The notes under the pieces: model-generated | Database searches by the model: none | What the model saw: only the letters and a program-made list of their open reading frames with translations | Told to the model about the DNA's origin: nothing | Source: Symbiodinium natans | Lineage: Eukaryota > Sar > Dinophyceae > Suessiales > Symbiodiniaceae | Length of the DNA: 64,000 bases | Reading direction: 5' to 3' | NCBI GenBank assembly: GCA_905221605.1 | Contig: CAJNDS010001535.1 | Span: 547,368-611,367 of the forward strand | Shown: piece after piece, positions 1 through 11,988 of the stretch | Layout of the letters: each line of letters starts with the position of its first letter | Position numbering within the stretch: position 1 is the first letter of the stretch | Program-made: the position numbers and the translations under genes

Positions 1-175
1 GGAATGAGGGAATGGGAATGGCTTATAAATACCCTACCAGGGTTTTAGGGTTTAGGGTTTAGGGCTACGAAGAAACCAGACCCCTAAAGCCACCCAGGCC
101 GGCCATGGACACGGTGGTCAACTCAACAGCCTTGGGAGTCGTGGAGATTCCGATCACCGAGTCGACCCCTCGGTG

Positions 176-345
176 AGGGTTTAGGGTTTAGGGTTTAGGG
201 TTTAGGGTTTAGGGTTTAGGGTTTAGGGTTTAGGGTTTAGGGTTTAGGGTTTAGGGCTTAGGGCTTAGGGCTTAGGGTCTAGGGTTTAGGGTTTAGGGTT
301 TGGGGTTTGGGGTTCAGGGTTCAGGGTTCAGGGTTTAGGGTTTTT
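176..345 (+). repeat. Interstitial TTTAGGG array
   Basis: About 24 units, perfect in the first half and drifting to CTTAGGG, TTTGGGG and TTCAGGG variants in the second half. Ordinary sequence lies on both sides, so this is not a chromosome end. Confidence 0.95.
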
Positions 346-3279
346 AGGGTTCAGTTCTGGCTCTTGTAGGGCCCGTGACTTCCTGCAACCTTCTTACCTC
401 CGACGTCCCCTTAAAACTCCAAACCCCATACCTTAAAACCCCAAACCCCACAAACCCAAAAAACCCAAACCCCCAAACCAGAAAAACAAAAAAAAAAACA
501 AACAAACCCCCAAGCGTCAAATCCCTAGCCCCAAGAAGTGACAAAGGCTGGGTCTACTGCTGAGCGCCCCGGTGGTGGATTACTCCGTCACCTATCCGCC
601 AGGGATGTTGTCCCGGCCACAGTTTACAGGGCTTGAGGTTTGGAGGATAGTCAGGGTGCAGGGTTTGATTGGCTGCCAGCCTTCTTCAGTCCTTTTCCTT
701 CGTCTGCCGGGGGGGGGTTCGAGGAAGTTAGAAGGTGGTAAGGGTTAAATTTACATGCCAGCGTCTCGCTGGTTCAGTGTTTTGCATGCAGTGGCCCATT
801 TTCTACGAGGTGGATGAAGTTTGACGGAGATGGCGTGGGGTCGATTACAGCGTTCCTGAACTTCACACTCTCGAATGCCCAAGGACATAGAGTGTTTTCC
901 ATGTAGAGTATACGTAGTGCATGCAGGATACAACGTATGTACGGTATATGCGCCCCGCACACCCGCCCCGCACCATACAATCTTTTTATGTCCAGGGTGT
1001 CAAGCCCACAAAATCTCAATGGTTTAGGGTTTACTAGGGGGTTTCGGGTTTAGGGTTTAGGGTTTAGGGTTTAGGGTTTAGGGTGACGGTGATGAGCTTT
1101 CTTTTCATGGTGCAATAGAGATTGCGACAGTTTGGGGATTCCTGTTGCTGCGATTTTTCGGGCTCTTGCGGCCTCTGAAGCCGCAAGGCGGATATAGCAA
1201 AGGGTTTAGGGTTTAGAGTTTAGGGTTTATGGTTTTGGGCTTAGGGTTTAGGGTTTAGGGTTTAGGCTTTAGGGTTCATGGGTGCTTTATTCAGCTCTGC
1301 ATGAAGTCCGATCTGCTCTGGGAGAAGACGAGACATGAAGAGTTCCTGAACACAAGCTGCCACTAACTCATACCAACTCCTGCATCTTCTCTTGCTGTGG
1401 CCTAGGTTCAGCACCTACTTCATTGACCCGGCTGAGGTGAGCAAGTCGTCTTGTTTTGTAAGCCTTCAGGGTATATGTGGAACAAGGCTTTACTGTTCTG
1501 GCCAGTGGTTTGTGTGAGTGCATATGTGGCATGTCCTTTTGGGGATGCTAACAATACAACCTTACTGCGGTGGTCGGCCAGAAAGCAAGCAAGACTGCAA
1601 GCTTGGACACCAACAAGAAACATCCTTGACAGCAACAAGTGTGCAAGAAGCAAACCGGATTGTATACTTACATATGCTTCCTGCTGATGATGATTATGAT
1701 TTTACCTGATGCTGATTACGGTTCTTTTTCTTGGTCAACCCTGAACCCTGAGCTCCTGTTGTCACAGCATCATGCCTCGTATTCTCATAGACGCATGGCG
1801 TGCTGCTTCGTGAAACTCTCAAGCTTACAAGAGACAACTTCGCAAGGCTTGAACACCCCTGGAAGGACCTGGCGTCCTCCCCCCCCCATTTTCGCCTTTA
1901 TGATTCCTACATATTAATATATGCGTATGTGTGTACATATATATATATATATTGAGATACAAACAGTTAACCTACAGCCTTTCAAAATACACATTCCGAT
2001 AAAACAGGCCCTCTTCTTAGTCTGAGGCAACCCTCATTTCCCTGATGTACAAACTTGGGACGTGCCCCCTTTTCTTAACAGCCCTTAGTAGGGGTTCTAC
2101 TGGGGGCGGCATTTGAATCCCCACCAAGGACTGCTAGGGAAAATCCCAAAACAAAGACTTTTTTGCCTAGATTCACCTGCCGGCAGGGAGCTCCATCAGC
2201 ATGGGGCCTGCTGGTGCGGGGAGCTGCCTCCGTAGAGGTGGGCTTCCCTAAGCCCTAAACCCTAACCCTAAACCCTAAACCCTAAACCCTAAACCCTAAA
2301 CCCTAAACCCTAAACCCTAAACCCTGGTGTCAACAAAGCCGTTCTGGGCTCAGGGCTTATGGGTTTCAGGGTTTCTGGCGCTGATGGGCTCGGTCTCAGC
2401 AGCTCGGACCTTAAGGCAGAATCCTTATGCTCTCCTTTGCTGATGCGTCATGTTGCAACATGAAGCTTCTCGGTTTAGGGTTTAGGGTTTAGGGTTTAGG
2501 GTTTAGGGTTTAGGGTTTAGGGTTTAGGGTTTAGGGTTTAGGGTTTAGGGTTTAGGGTTTAGGGCCTTGTGTTGCCTGGTCAGGCAGACTTGAAGATCTC
2601 TATCTGGATCACGCCAGTTGTCAGTTTTACCTGTTCTGAAGAAGTCCTTTTCTGGAGTCTTCCACCATTTAGCTCTTTGTGCCAGGTGGCTCCGTCGATG
2701 CTCTTGGCGATCCCCAAGGTCACATCTGTGTATCCTCGCATGGTGCCATGGACCTGTGCTTAGCGATGGGTTTAGGGTTCAGGGTTTAGGGTTTAGGGTT
2801 CGAGTTACAACCCCCCCCCCCCCCCACACAAGAACAGAAAAAGGGATTGTCAAGGGACTTTCAGCGAATGGCAGGACCAGATGGGGTTTTCCGAAAATAA
2901 GAGGGTTCCCTGTTTGGGGTCCCCGTTTAAGGGGATTTAGGGTATGAAAGGGGTACGCCACCCATATAAGGCTCGTGGAGGTTAGGGGATCTTGTACAAG
3001 TTTGCTGCGCTGCAAGCCCGTGATCTGGTTGCGATGCCGTGCCTCCAGAAACCTTAGAGGACATAGGGTTTAAGGTTTAGGATTTAGGGTTAGGGTTTGG
3101 GGTTTGGGGTTTGGGGTTTAGGGTTTAGGGTTTAGGGTTTAGAGAGACACCGTGTCTTTGCCTCTGTTACGCTTTTGTCGGCATGCACCAGCCCGCTCAA
3201 AATGCACCAATGCCAAAGCCCTTGACGTCTAGAGGCTGGACCGCAGCCAGCGCGCGGTGGAACTGGACGAGGCGGCTGG

Positions 3280-3404
3280 TACTTGGAGGTTCAGGGTACT
3301 TAGGAACCCAGTTATGCCTGTACTTAGTACCCAAGTAGAACCCTATTAGGGTACTCAAGGGGCTTAGAAGTAATTGGGTTCTAAGTACCATGAACCTCCA
3401 AGTA
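3280..3404. mobile_element. Short inverted-repeat element, family A
   Basis: The ends are inverted copies: TACTTGGAGGTTCAGGGTAC on the left and the complement of TACTTGGAGGTTCATGGTAC on the right. The interior is also largely palindromic, and no coding capacity is present. It begins G-GTACTTGG and ends CCAAGTAG-G, so it could be removed as a GT-AG intron. Related copies lie near 4.9, 6.5, 9.9, 12.0, 25.5 and 33.8 kb. Confidence 0.75.
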
Positions 3405-4383
3405 GGTGTTCGTCTGCTCTTGCGGGTAGCTTTCGCCACAGCAGTTCTCGGTAAAGACCAGGCCCAAAAATGTGGGGAGTGGTACGGAACCCTTACCGTA
3501 GTACCCTAAGCCCCAAACCCTAAACCCTAAACCCTAAACCCTAAACCCGAAGCCTTTGATTCCAACTCCTAAGCTGCTCCGAAAACTACAGGATCCGAGC
3601 TTGCTGATTGTGGGCCTGGGCTTCGTGAACACGAACTTGCTTCGATGCCGCCTGGTTGACTCGGCCCTTCCGGCCTGTGGTCTCAGGGTTTAGGGCTTAG
3701 GGTTTAGGGTTTAGGGTTTAGGGTTGAGGTTTAGGGTTTAGGGTTCCAGGACTTAGGCGGTAGTTGGAGGGTTTTGGGGCACGCGCTTCCGTGGCGAGAC
3801 TGAATTCCCTCCACCGATCTAACATGTCCAAACCAGCTGTGAGGGCCTACTTGGGGTGATCTAGATGCGAGGGGTGGGAGCTGAACCTGACATGCCTGGA
3901 GCGAGACCATGCAGAAACTCGCCAAAACTTGGCTTTCTTCTGGCTGGTTCTTAGGACTTTAACCTTTTGGGTTGTTGAAGAAACTACAATAAGGAGCCTA
4001 AAAGTTAAGCTTTTCGGAGGGGTTCAGAAGTCAGCCAAGAAAAGTCCACCTACTTCGCAAGGCCCACACCTTCCCAAGCCACAAAGGGCACCCTGCCTCT
4101 CCACAAGGCCTTAGAAATCCCATGAAGAACATTCCTCCCCCTCCCCCCCCCGCCCCAATCCCCACGAGAAGAAGGACCTTGCTAGTGCAATTCTCGGCAC
4201 GTCGATTATCTTAGCTGGGGTTATCGAGGGCAGAGTCGTGCAGAAATGCTGCGCCAGTTTGGTGATGCCATCATCTCGCCCTATGCCTCCTTCATCAGCT
4301 CTACACAGGTGGGAGGAAAAATTGCCCCCCCCCCCGACTTGGCAGCTGTCCCTTTGCCTTGAAACACATCTTTGGTTTACGGT

Positions 4384-4520
4384 AGGGTTTAGGGTTTAGG
4401 GTTTAGGGTTTAGGGTTTAGGGTTTAGGGTTTAGGGTTTAGGGTTTAGGGTTTAGGGTTTAGGGTTTAGGGTTTAGGGTTTAGGGTTTAGGGTTTAGGGT
4501 TTAGGGTTTAGGGTTTAGGG
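4384..4520 (+). repeat. Long perfect TTTAGGG array
   Basis: About 19-20 uninterrupted TTTAGGG units, among the cleanest arrays in the window. The low divergence suggests recent insertion or expansion. Confidence 0.95.
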
Positions 4521-4879
4521 TGAAGTTCTTTTTGTCCAGACGCCCCCACAAGCTCAAGAACAGACTTCGAAGCTGTCCCCGTTGTGTCCCCTCTGCGGCG
4601 CCGTGTAGTTCTCTAAATTAGGGTTCCTTTTTGGGTCCCCCTTTTTTGGTACGGCACCCCTTTTAAAAGAAGGACCCCCCAAAAAAAAGGGGGACCCTAT
4701 AGTTTTAGAGAGCTACCCATACCCGTGATCCGTGAAGGTGCGATGTGGTCTTCCACCCTTCGCACTTCCAGGTCTGTGGCTCTGAGTTTAGGGTTTAGGG
4801 GTTTAGGGTTTGGGGGTTTGGGGGTTTAGGGTTTGGTTTAGGGTTTAGGGTTTAGGGTTTAGGGTTTAGGGTTTAGGGT

Positions 4880-4972
4880 TTCTTGAAGGTTGATGGGTAC
4901 TTAGAAGTAGGGCTCGAAGTCCCCAAAATGAGGCTATTCCCTACCTATAGCTAACCATGAACCTCCGAGTAC
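4880..4972. mobile_element. Short inverted-repeat element, family A
   Basis: Left end CTTGAAGGTTGATGGGTACT, right end ACCATGAACCTCCGAGTACA, inverted relative to each other. The left end abuts a TTTAGGG array. A second diverged copy follows at about 5187-5300. Confidence 0.6.
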
Positions 4973-6538
4973 AGGTCGTAGGACTGGAGGCTGTGGGGCA
5001 TTTTTTTTGACAAAAATCGCGAGTCGCAGAACCAGTGACTGCCGAGGAAGCTCCAATGTGAAGATCGAGGTGTCGAATGATGGTACGGAGTGGTCCAAAG
5101 AGAGCTTCGAGGCTTGAGCCTAGGCTTTGCAAGTGGTCTCTGAACGAAAAGATCCATGGCCCAAGTAGATGCAAAGCTCCCCTTTCTTGAAGGTTCATGA
5201 ATACTGATAGGTAGGGTTATACGTTATAAGTCCCCTAAACTAGGGTATAACCATAGTTGCCTTACTTCTACCCCCAACATATAAGTAGCTCCGAGTTGAG
5301 AGGTCTACATCGTTTCGGCGTTGGAGCTGCGCAAGGCCACTGACTGAGCGTCTTGCTGCATGGTACGCTGAGTCGCAAATCTGATAAGTTGGGGGTTTCC
5401 GAAGAAATAGGGGGCACCTTATTCCGGGTCCTTATTGACAAGGGAATCCTACTAATTTGTTCTTTTCTTGGGGGGGGCCCCTATGTTCGTAAACCCTAAA
5501 CCCTAAACCCTAAACCCTAAGCCCTAAACCCTAAAACTTAAACCCTAAACCCTAAACCCTAAACCCCCATGTAGTGGGATCCCTTTTGCTGAGCTGTGCC
5601 AGTCGAGGTCACGCTGCGCCCAGCTTTCGGATTCCCCACCGGGTCGAACACGGTGCAGGCCCACACAGCCGGTTTAGTTTAGGGTTCAGGGTTTAGGCTT
5701 TAGGGTATAGGGTTTAGGGTTTAGGGTTCAGGGTTTAGGGTTTAGCGTTTAGGGTTAGGGTTTAGGCTTCAGGGTTTAGGGTTTGGGGTTTAGGGTTCAG
5801 GGTTTAGGGTTTAGGGTTTAGGGTTAAGGTAACCGGAGCCAGCAACAGCATCGCATGTGCCGCGCATGGGAGCTACGTCGTATGGGTAATGGGGAAGCAG
5901 TGGTGATAAGCAGTTGCATAAATGTAGGGGGGAGTAGAGGAATAATCTTCTGATGGGGTGACTGGTGGTAGTATCACCCCCAAATGGGCAAGGGTTCTGC
6001 TAATTTTTCTCAGCCCGGGACTTGCAACATGTGTAATGCAAGGCCGCACAGCAGAAGTGCTGTACAAATTGCTGATTGTACCTTGCTCCGTTTGCTGGCG
6101 CTATCTGAGTTGGGATTCGAATCGGCTTGTTTTAGAGTTTAGGGCTTAGGGTTTAGGAGCCCTTAGCTGGCATTGAGGGTGACAGTTTTGGCCCCAAAGT
6201 AGACGGATCATTCATGTTCCAGCCCTGGCAGGCTGCTAGGCCCCCATTCCAAGCATAATTGCCAAGAGCCCGACAGGTCACGACGGCATCCACTTTGCCA
6301 AAGGTGGGGGGGGGGGGGAGTGGTGGAGAATGTGAGCATCCACGCTCATACGAGCTTTCCTTTCTCAAGATATGCTCTCCCCGTCAACAGTGAAGGGGTA
6401 TTGAAGCTTCCGTTTTGCAGTTGCGCTGAGGTCTCTGGACATGGTACGGTGACAACAAGAATACGAGCAGGGGTTTTAAGTGATTGTTATATTTGGTGGG
6501 CACCTTTCAACAGACTCGAGAGGACAACAAGACCCCTG

Positions 6539-6617
6539 TACTTGGAGGTTCATGGTACTTCGTACCCCAATTATAACTGTACTTATCACCCACTTATGAG
6601 TACCCTGAACCCCCTCT
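6539..6617. mobile_element. Family A element, right end cut by CCCTAAA array
   Basis: Starts TACTTGGAGGTTCATGGTAC. The right half is interrupted at about 6618, where CCCTAAA repeats begin, so the right inverted repeat is incomplete. Confidence 0.55.
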
Positions 6618-7079
6618 GAAACCCCTAAACCCTAAACCCTAAACCCTAAACCCTAAGCCCTAAACCCTAAGCCCTAAACCCTAAACCCTAAACCCTAAAC
6701 CCTAAACCCTAAACCGAATCGCAAGGTGGCTACGATTGGCTGCCTCTTTGGTCTGGGAGCGGAGTCGCGATCAGAGGTTCGACTTCGTGGTTTGTGAAGT
6801 GCAGACAGCGCTGCAGCACGTTTAGGGTTTAGGGTTTAGGGTTTAGGGTTTAGGGTGTAGGGTTTAGGGTTTAGGGTATAGGGTTTAGGGTTTAGGGTTT
6901 GTGAGCCCACAAGAGGGTGCCCTGAATGGTCTAAGAATAAGCACTTTGGCACGTGCACAAAATGAATGCCGGCACTCTCCATGGTTCTCTGTGTGATCAA
7001 GGTTACTTTTCTAGGGTGCCTGTTTGCAGGCCCCAAACTGAAGAAAGTGTTTTGTTTATATCTCTTTGTTAGAAGCCGC

Positions 7080-8071
7080 ATGGCGCTTTGGCTGGGGCTC
7101 CTCGTGGGCTTCTGGAGTTTGTGCGCGACAGCCGCTCACGATGCCGCGGCCCTCATGGCTGCGGATGATGAGTGCGGACAGGATGCGTCTTGCTCTTTGA
7201 ATGCCCTGCAAGTCCTTACGCAAAGAACGAAGAGCTTTGAAGAGCCCACGCGATGTGACACTTGGGAGCCCAGTGGTACCCTTTACTACTTTTTTTTGTT
7301 TGCTCCTGGGCTCCCTTGTAAAGCAACCAACCCAAAAAAAAGAAGGGTGCCCTTATTATAATATGCTTATAAAGAAGGGCGCCCTTAATTTTAACATGGA
7401 TATACTGGGCTACCAAGGAGAACAGCAGCGCCTGTGTCGAGAATCGGACATGTGTCTTCAAACCCGATCGAAGTTGGAGCCAGTGCGTGCCCTTGGACGA
7501 CGACACCTTTCAGAAGGAGTGTAACTTGGTAAGTGGTGCCCCTGTTTCCCCATTTTTTGGGCTCAAGGTTCCTCTTATAAAAATAGCCAACCCAATTTGT
7601 AAGTGGTACCCCCTTTTTCCCTTTTTGTTGGGTTCAAGGTTCCTCTTGTAAAAATGGCCAACCCCAAAACGGGGTGCCCTTGTTGTAGTATGGTTGTTGG
7701 GCTACCAAGGTAAATATTGGGACCGAAAACTGCGACTTTCCGCCATCAACGAGACGGGCCTGACTTGCAACAGCGTCCTGTGCGAGTATGACCAGGACTG
7801 TCCACTGTCCACGGTCTGCTTGTCAAAGCAAGACGGCAGTTGGGCCCAATGCGTGCCCCTCACCAAGAAGGAGTTCCAAGAGTCTTGCGTGAAGTGGGAG
7901 GACGACTTCCGCCTGGCGGCGATCGAAGCCACCGGCTTCAATTGCCCGAATACCCGATGCTACTCCCAAGACTGGTGTGTCCGGGGAGCCCGGTGTGCAA
8001 TTCAAGCTGATGGAACCTGGGGGCAGTGCATTTCATGCCACGATGACAGCGGCTCAGCTCGTGTGGGGTAA
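7080..8071 (+). CDS. Secreted cysteine-rich repeat protein, three exons (partial)
   Basis: Likely host gene. The frame opens at 7080 with a 19-residue signal-peptide-like start (MALWLGLLVGFWSLCATAA), so the product is probably secreted or membrane-targeted. Exons are about 7080-7272, 7418-7532 and 7710-8071. The second and third exons carry 2-3 copies of a repeat of roughly 45 residues with the pattern W-x3-F/L-R-L-x-A-I-x2-T-G-x2-C, then C-x5-C, then D-G-x-W-x-Q-C-V; the middle exon has the matching segment SWSQCVPLDDDTFQKEC. I do not recognise the family. The intron at 7533-7709 fits a GT-AG splice in phase; the first junction (after 7272) does not fit in phase with a simple GT-AG splice and remains uncertain. 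Both introns are family E elements. The third exon may continue to another exon near 8267 rather than stop at 8071. Confidence 0.55.
7273..7417. mobile_element. Family E introner-like element (intron 1)
   Basis: Starts GTGGTACCCTTTACTAC and ends CTGGGCTACCAAG. It shares the inner CCAACCCAAAAAAA and GGGTGCCCTT blocks with the introns at 7533-7709 and 58,048-58,268. It contains two copies of the GGGYGCCCTT block, so it may itself be a nested or duplicated copy. Confidence 0.6.
7533..7709. mobile_element. Family E introner-like element (intron 2)
   Basis: Begins GTGGTGCCCCTG and ends GGGCTACCAAG. Removal joins the two cysteine-rich exons in frame (phase 1). GTAA occurs on both sides of the insert, which looks like a short target duplication. 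The interior is a tandem doubling of the left half: GTAAGTGGT recurs about 75 bp further in. Confidence 0.65.
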
Positions 8072-8266
8072 TGGCACGGTTGATTTCGTTGAGCTATGCC
8101 GTTAGCCTAGGTTTCGTACACATATGTCGCGCGCTCGCCCGAAAGATACCTTCCCAACACCCGAAGCAAGAAGCCCTAAACCCTAAACCCTAAACCCTAA
8201 ACCCTAAACCCTAAACCCTAAACCCTAAACCCTAAACCCCTAAACCCTATAGCACCCGCGCTGCAG

Positions 8267-8358
8267 GCTTTCAGACAAACTGCTACTCCTGGAAGGCCAC
8301 CTTCATCTCCGCAGCAGAGAAGGCCTGCCACAGGAAGTGCCGGCATCCTGACAGCAAG
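8267..8358 (+). CDS. Candidate exon, cysteine-containing
   Basis: An acceptor-like CTGCAG precedes an open frame reading FQTNCYSWKATFISAAEKAC and continuing with three further basic/cysteine residues, followed by AAG-GTTATT. Telomere-like arrays flank it closely on both sides. It may be a downstream exon of the cysteine-rich gene at 7080-8071, but spacing and phase are not proven. Confidence 0.35.
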
Positions 8359-9653
8359 GTTATTCGGGTTTAGGGTTTAGGGTTTAGGGTTTAGGGTTTA
8401 GGGTTTAGGGTTTAGGGTTTAGGGTTTAGGGTTAGGGTACAAGGTGTGCAAGTCAACCCTAAAAGCCCTCAAGACGCCCAACCCTAGGCCCTACTAGGGT
8501 CCAGGGTCTGGGCTCCGAGTTCGCTTACACCGAGAACTGGGGCTTGTTCTTGGCTGTGGCCTCGGAGTTGCTGGAAGTAGTAAGATTGGGGTTTGGAACA
8601 CCCTAAACCCTAAACCCTAAACCCTAAACCCTAAACCCTAAACCCTAAACCCTAAACCCTAAACCCTAAACCCTAAACCCTAAACCCTAAACCCTAAACC
8701 CTAAACCCTAAACACTAGTTTAAGACAACCAAACAAAAGAAACCTGGGCAAACTCCCTTTGTGTGCAAAAATGCCCTCCGAGGTATGACCTGGAACCAGA
8801 CAGTGAGGAATAGGTCACCCCAGCTGGGGGCAAATGGACTGTTGAAGCCGTGATGGCTCCTGACACAGGAGACTCATGACATTAGCATAGTGAGTCTCAG
8901 AGAGGGTGCTGCCATGGCTCGGTTTTACTTTTGTCACGAAGCTTCCAGCTTCATGTGTCTAGGAAAGCCAAGCTCATGATCATGATCGGATGTAGCATGG
9001 TGTGCATGAGATACAGTCAGGAGGCACCCGTTGAGCTAGAAGAACTTGCCAACGCACCGCCTAACTTGCGCTGCGCCTAGATTGCTGCACTGCCGAGACA
9101 AAAGCTGGGGGGAAGGGGGGTGCGGTTCCTCAGGGCTAGATATTCTGATGCTGTCTCCAGCACTCCAAGGCGTAGTTGGTCAAGTCCTCAGCTACGCATC
9201 CTTGAAAGGCCGTCTTCCTCAGCGCGACTGACGTACTCTGCGTGGCAGACCAGCCTGTTTCGGACTCAGCCCTGACTTTGCAAGATCCAACGGGGTTGAG
9301 GGTTTCGGGTTTAGGGTTTAGGGTTTTAGGGTTTTAGGTTTTAGGGTTTGGGGATTAGGGCTCGATGATCAGTATTTGGGGATTGCTTCACGGTCTCCAC
9401 GACCCTCCTACAGGGAGACTGATACCCAGGGAGGGTTCTGGGGAGGTCATCTGGCCTCTCCTTGGGTCCCTGTAAGAGGGGATTCCAAGAATTCGCTAGA
9501 AGGGGGATTTAGGGTTTAGGGTTTAGGGTTTCGGGTTCAGGGTTTAGGGTTTAGGGCCATTTACCCTACTTACAACCCTGCTTATAGCTACCCATGAACC
9601 TCCAAGTAGAGGGTTTCGTGGCCGAACTAACAACACTCTTGCCGACCTCACGC

Positions 9654-9825
9654 GTTTAGGGTTTATAGGGTTTATAGGGTTTATAGGGTTTATAGGGTTT
9701 ATAGGGTTTATATGGTTTATAGGGTTTATGGGTTTATAGGGTTTATAGGGTTTGAAGGGTTTATAGGGTTTATAGGTTTATAGGGTTTATAGGGTTTACA
9801 GGGTTTATAGGGTTTATAGGGTTTA
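9654..9825 (+). repeat. Variant 9-bp array GGGTTTATA
   Basis: About 18 units of GGGTTTATA, a telomere-like unit with an inserted AT, with few plain TTTAGGG units mixed in. This is a homogenised variant block, unlike the scattered point variants in other arrays. Confidence 0.9.
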
Positions 9826-9944
9826 GAAGCAACGGCCCTCAGCCCTAAACCCTATACTGCCCAAAGAACCCGACACCTATCTTTTTGTAAGCTAGTCTTA
9901 TAAACTACCTTATGGGATTCCTAGGGAACCTACCAAGAAAATGA

Positions 9945-10186
9945 GCTTGCTTGAAGGTTCATGGGTACTTGTAGAGTGCCCTAAGTAGGGTCATAGCCAT
10001 AGCTACCCTACTTAAAACCCTAAACCCTAAACCCTAAACCCTAAACCCTAAACCCCAAACCCCAAACCCTAAACCCCAAACCCCAAACCCTAAACCCTAA
10101 ACCCTAAACCCTAAACCCTAAACCCTAAACCCTAAACCCTAAACCCTAACCCCCCCCTACTTATAAGTACTGAACCTCCAAGTAAA
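9945..10186. mobile_element. Family A element split by a CCCTAAA array
   Basis: The left half runs from GCTTGAAGGTTCATGGGTAC to about 10012 and ends CCCTACTTA. A CCCTAAA/CCCCAAA array fills about 10013-10152. The right half (CCTACTTATAAGTACTGAAC, then CTCCAAGTA) follows. Inverted ends surrounding an array imply that the array was inserted into a pre-existing element. Confidence 0.6.
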
Positions 10187-11167
10187 GATGTAGGGTTCTA
10201 CACCTCCCCTCCAAAACCTTCTTTTTTGTACCAGAAAAATCCCTAAACCCGAAACCCTAAACCCTCAACCCCAAACCCTAAACCCTAAACCCTAAACCCT
10301 AACCCTAAGCCTTAAACCCTAAACCCTAAACCCTAAACCCTAAACCCTAAACCCTAAACTCCAGGGACATAACAATCTACGCCCTTCCCTTCAGGTCCGC
10401 AGTCTGGGTCTGCGGCGAGCAGGGCTGCCGGAACCAGGTCGTGCCAGGAGCCGCGGGCTGAGAGATCGGGTGGACTCCCGAAACCCTAAACCCTAAACCC
10501 TAAACCCCAAATAACCCTCAGGGAGGTTTTAGGGAGTTTTTTTGGGGGTTTTAGCCAAGTTTTCGGGGTTTTAGCCAACCCTAAGGGAGGTTTCAGGGAG
10601 TTTTCGGGGTTTTAGCGGTGCAGAGGCTAGGGTTTTCAGTGGCATTTTCAGGTTTTGGGTTCCGGCTGCAGGGTTTGGGGGGCTTTTGCCTTGTTCCAGT
10701 CGCAAGGTTTCAACTGCAGGTTGCCGTTCCCCGCGGTTGAGATTTCAGCTAGTTGACACGAATTTGTGATTTTTAAAGGTTGGGAGATATAAAAGTGAGT
10801 TTGAGGTGACCGAATCACCTTATTTCGAAAAAGTAGAAAGAGGGCCCCGGAGTTCTGGAGGAAACTGGGCTCGCTTTTCAACCGAAGGCGTGTACATAAG
10901 GCTTCGACCCAATCATCGGTGCTTTGCGCAGGTTACTTGGCCACAAGTCTTGTAGCTTCGCACCTGCCAGCCCAGAGCGGCTGGACCTGATCGAGGTCTT
11001 GAAACCGCCCTGATGCCATCTTCCAGAAACACGGTTTAGGATTTAGGGTTAGGGTTTAGGGTTTAGGGTTTAGGGTTTAGGGTTTAGGGTTTAGGGTGTA
11101 GGGTTTTGGGTTTAGAGTTTAGGGTTTAGGGTTTCGGGTTGCTGTCTAAGGACCTCTTTTCTTGCAG

Positions 11168-11381
11168 GGTGGCAGCGTGGCGACGCGTTTGCCTATTTTC
11201 GATCTCACAAGCCTCCAGTCAACAGCAACTGCAAAGGTGTAGAAGCCCAGTCACCACTGCAGCCCTCCCTGCCAGCAACAGGACATCTTGGCATTTTTTT
11301 GGGTACCCTGTGCTACAGAAAGCCCAATATTTGCATAGGAAGCCCAAAGATGGACCAGGATTTTGATACCTGCCTTGCGAT
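11168..11381 (+). CDS. Candidate exon, unknown protein
   Basis: Preceded by TTTTCTTGCAG and followed by GTTCCCCCGTAT, so both splice signals look good. The open frame starts WQRGDAFAYFRSHKPPVNSN and later has CYRKPNICIGSPKMD, with four cysteines. I do not recognise the family. The downstream intron starts like a family C element but is cut off by CCCTAAA repeats at about 11408. Confidence 0.35.
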
Positions 11382-11777
11382 GTTCCCCCGTATACGAACA
11401 GTCCTTACTAAACCCTAAACCCTAAAGCCTAGACCCTAAACCCTAAACCCTAAGCCTAGACCCTAAACCCTAAACCCTAAGGCTTTCACTCCGACATCGG
11501 CTTTCGCCTTACACTGGCCCCGAGATCCGGACGTCACATCCTTACTTCCGTTGTGGCATGTGCTTGGGTTTGGAAGGTTTAGGGTTAAGGGTTTAGGGTT
11601 TAGGGTTTAGGGTTTGAAGTTTAGGGTTTAGGGCCACAGCATCGGAATCTCTTTCACATTAATGGCAAGACTAGCAAGGAGTCGTGGCTCAATCATCATC
11701 CAGCGCGTGTTCAGTGTAAACTTGTCCTTAAGTCTTATCTCTCTTTAGGGTGGCATCCTTCCGCCTGATATGCCTGT

Positions 11778-11932
11778 AGGCTTTAGAGTTTTAGGTTTTG
11801 GGGATGTGGGGTTTTAGGGTTTTAGGGTTTTAGGCTTTTAGGGTTTTAGGGTTTTAGAGTTTTAGGGTTTTAGGGTTTTAGGGTTTTAGGGTTTTTTGGA
11901 GTTTAGGGTTTTAGGGTTTTATCGGGTTGAGG
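11778..11932 (+). repeat. Variant 8-bp array GGGTTTTA
   Basis: About 16 units of an 8-bp TTTTAGGG-type repeat rather than the 7-bp type. Similar 8-bp arrays occur at 17530-17610 (TTTAGGGG) and 58,770-58,937. Confidence 0.9.
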
Positions 11933-11988
11933 GCTTAACCCATCCTTCCGGTTTCGCAGCCAATGGTCTGAACCGGTTCCAAGAGGTA

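Larger units (their letters stand above)
1..7079. other. Host intergenic DNA with telomere-like arrays
   Basis: I found no gene I can support here. The stretch is a patchwork of unique GC-balanced DNA and TTTAGGG-type blocks. G-rich on the + strand: about 39-66, 176-345, 1021-1083, 1200-1276, 2472-2565, 2767-2803, 3064-3143, 3685-3752, 4384-4520, 4787-4881, 5677-5826 and 6821-6902. C-rich: about 2248-2326, 3508-3549, 5490-5568 and 6623-6715. Short inverted-repeat elements are listed separately. Open frames of 60-110 codons occur on both strands but none shows a recognisable domain. Confidence 0.7.
8072..11167. other. Host intergenic or intronic DNA with arrays
   Basis: Apart from the candidate exon at 8267-8358 I support no gene. 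G-rich arrays lie at about 8368-8440, 9304-9360, 9502-9556, 9654-9825 (9-bp variant) and 11036-11138; C-rich arrays at about 8173-8250, 8602-8718, 10013-10152 and 10238-10362. A right half of a family A element, ending in CATGAACCTCCAAGTAGA, is seen at 9575-9608. Confidence 0.6.

Noticed and set aside
1-345. Window start as a true chromosome end
   Set aside because: The array starts after unique sequence and similar arrays in both orientations occur throughout; there is no terminal block.
4384-4520. Regular repeats as a CRISPR array
   Set aside because: Units are contiguous 7-mers without spacers, in a eukaryotic context.
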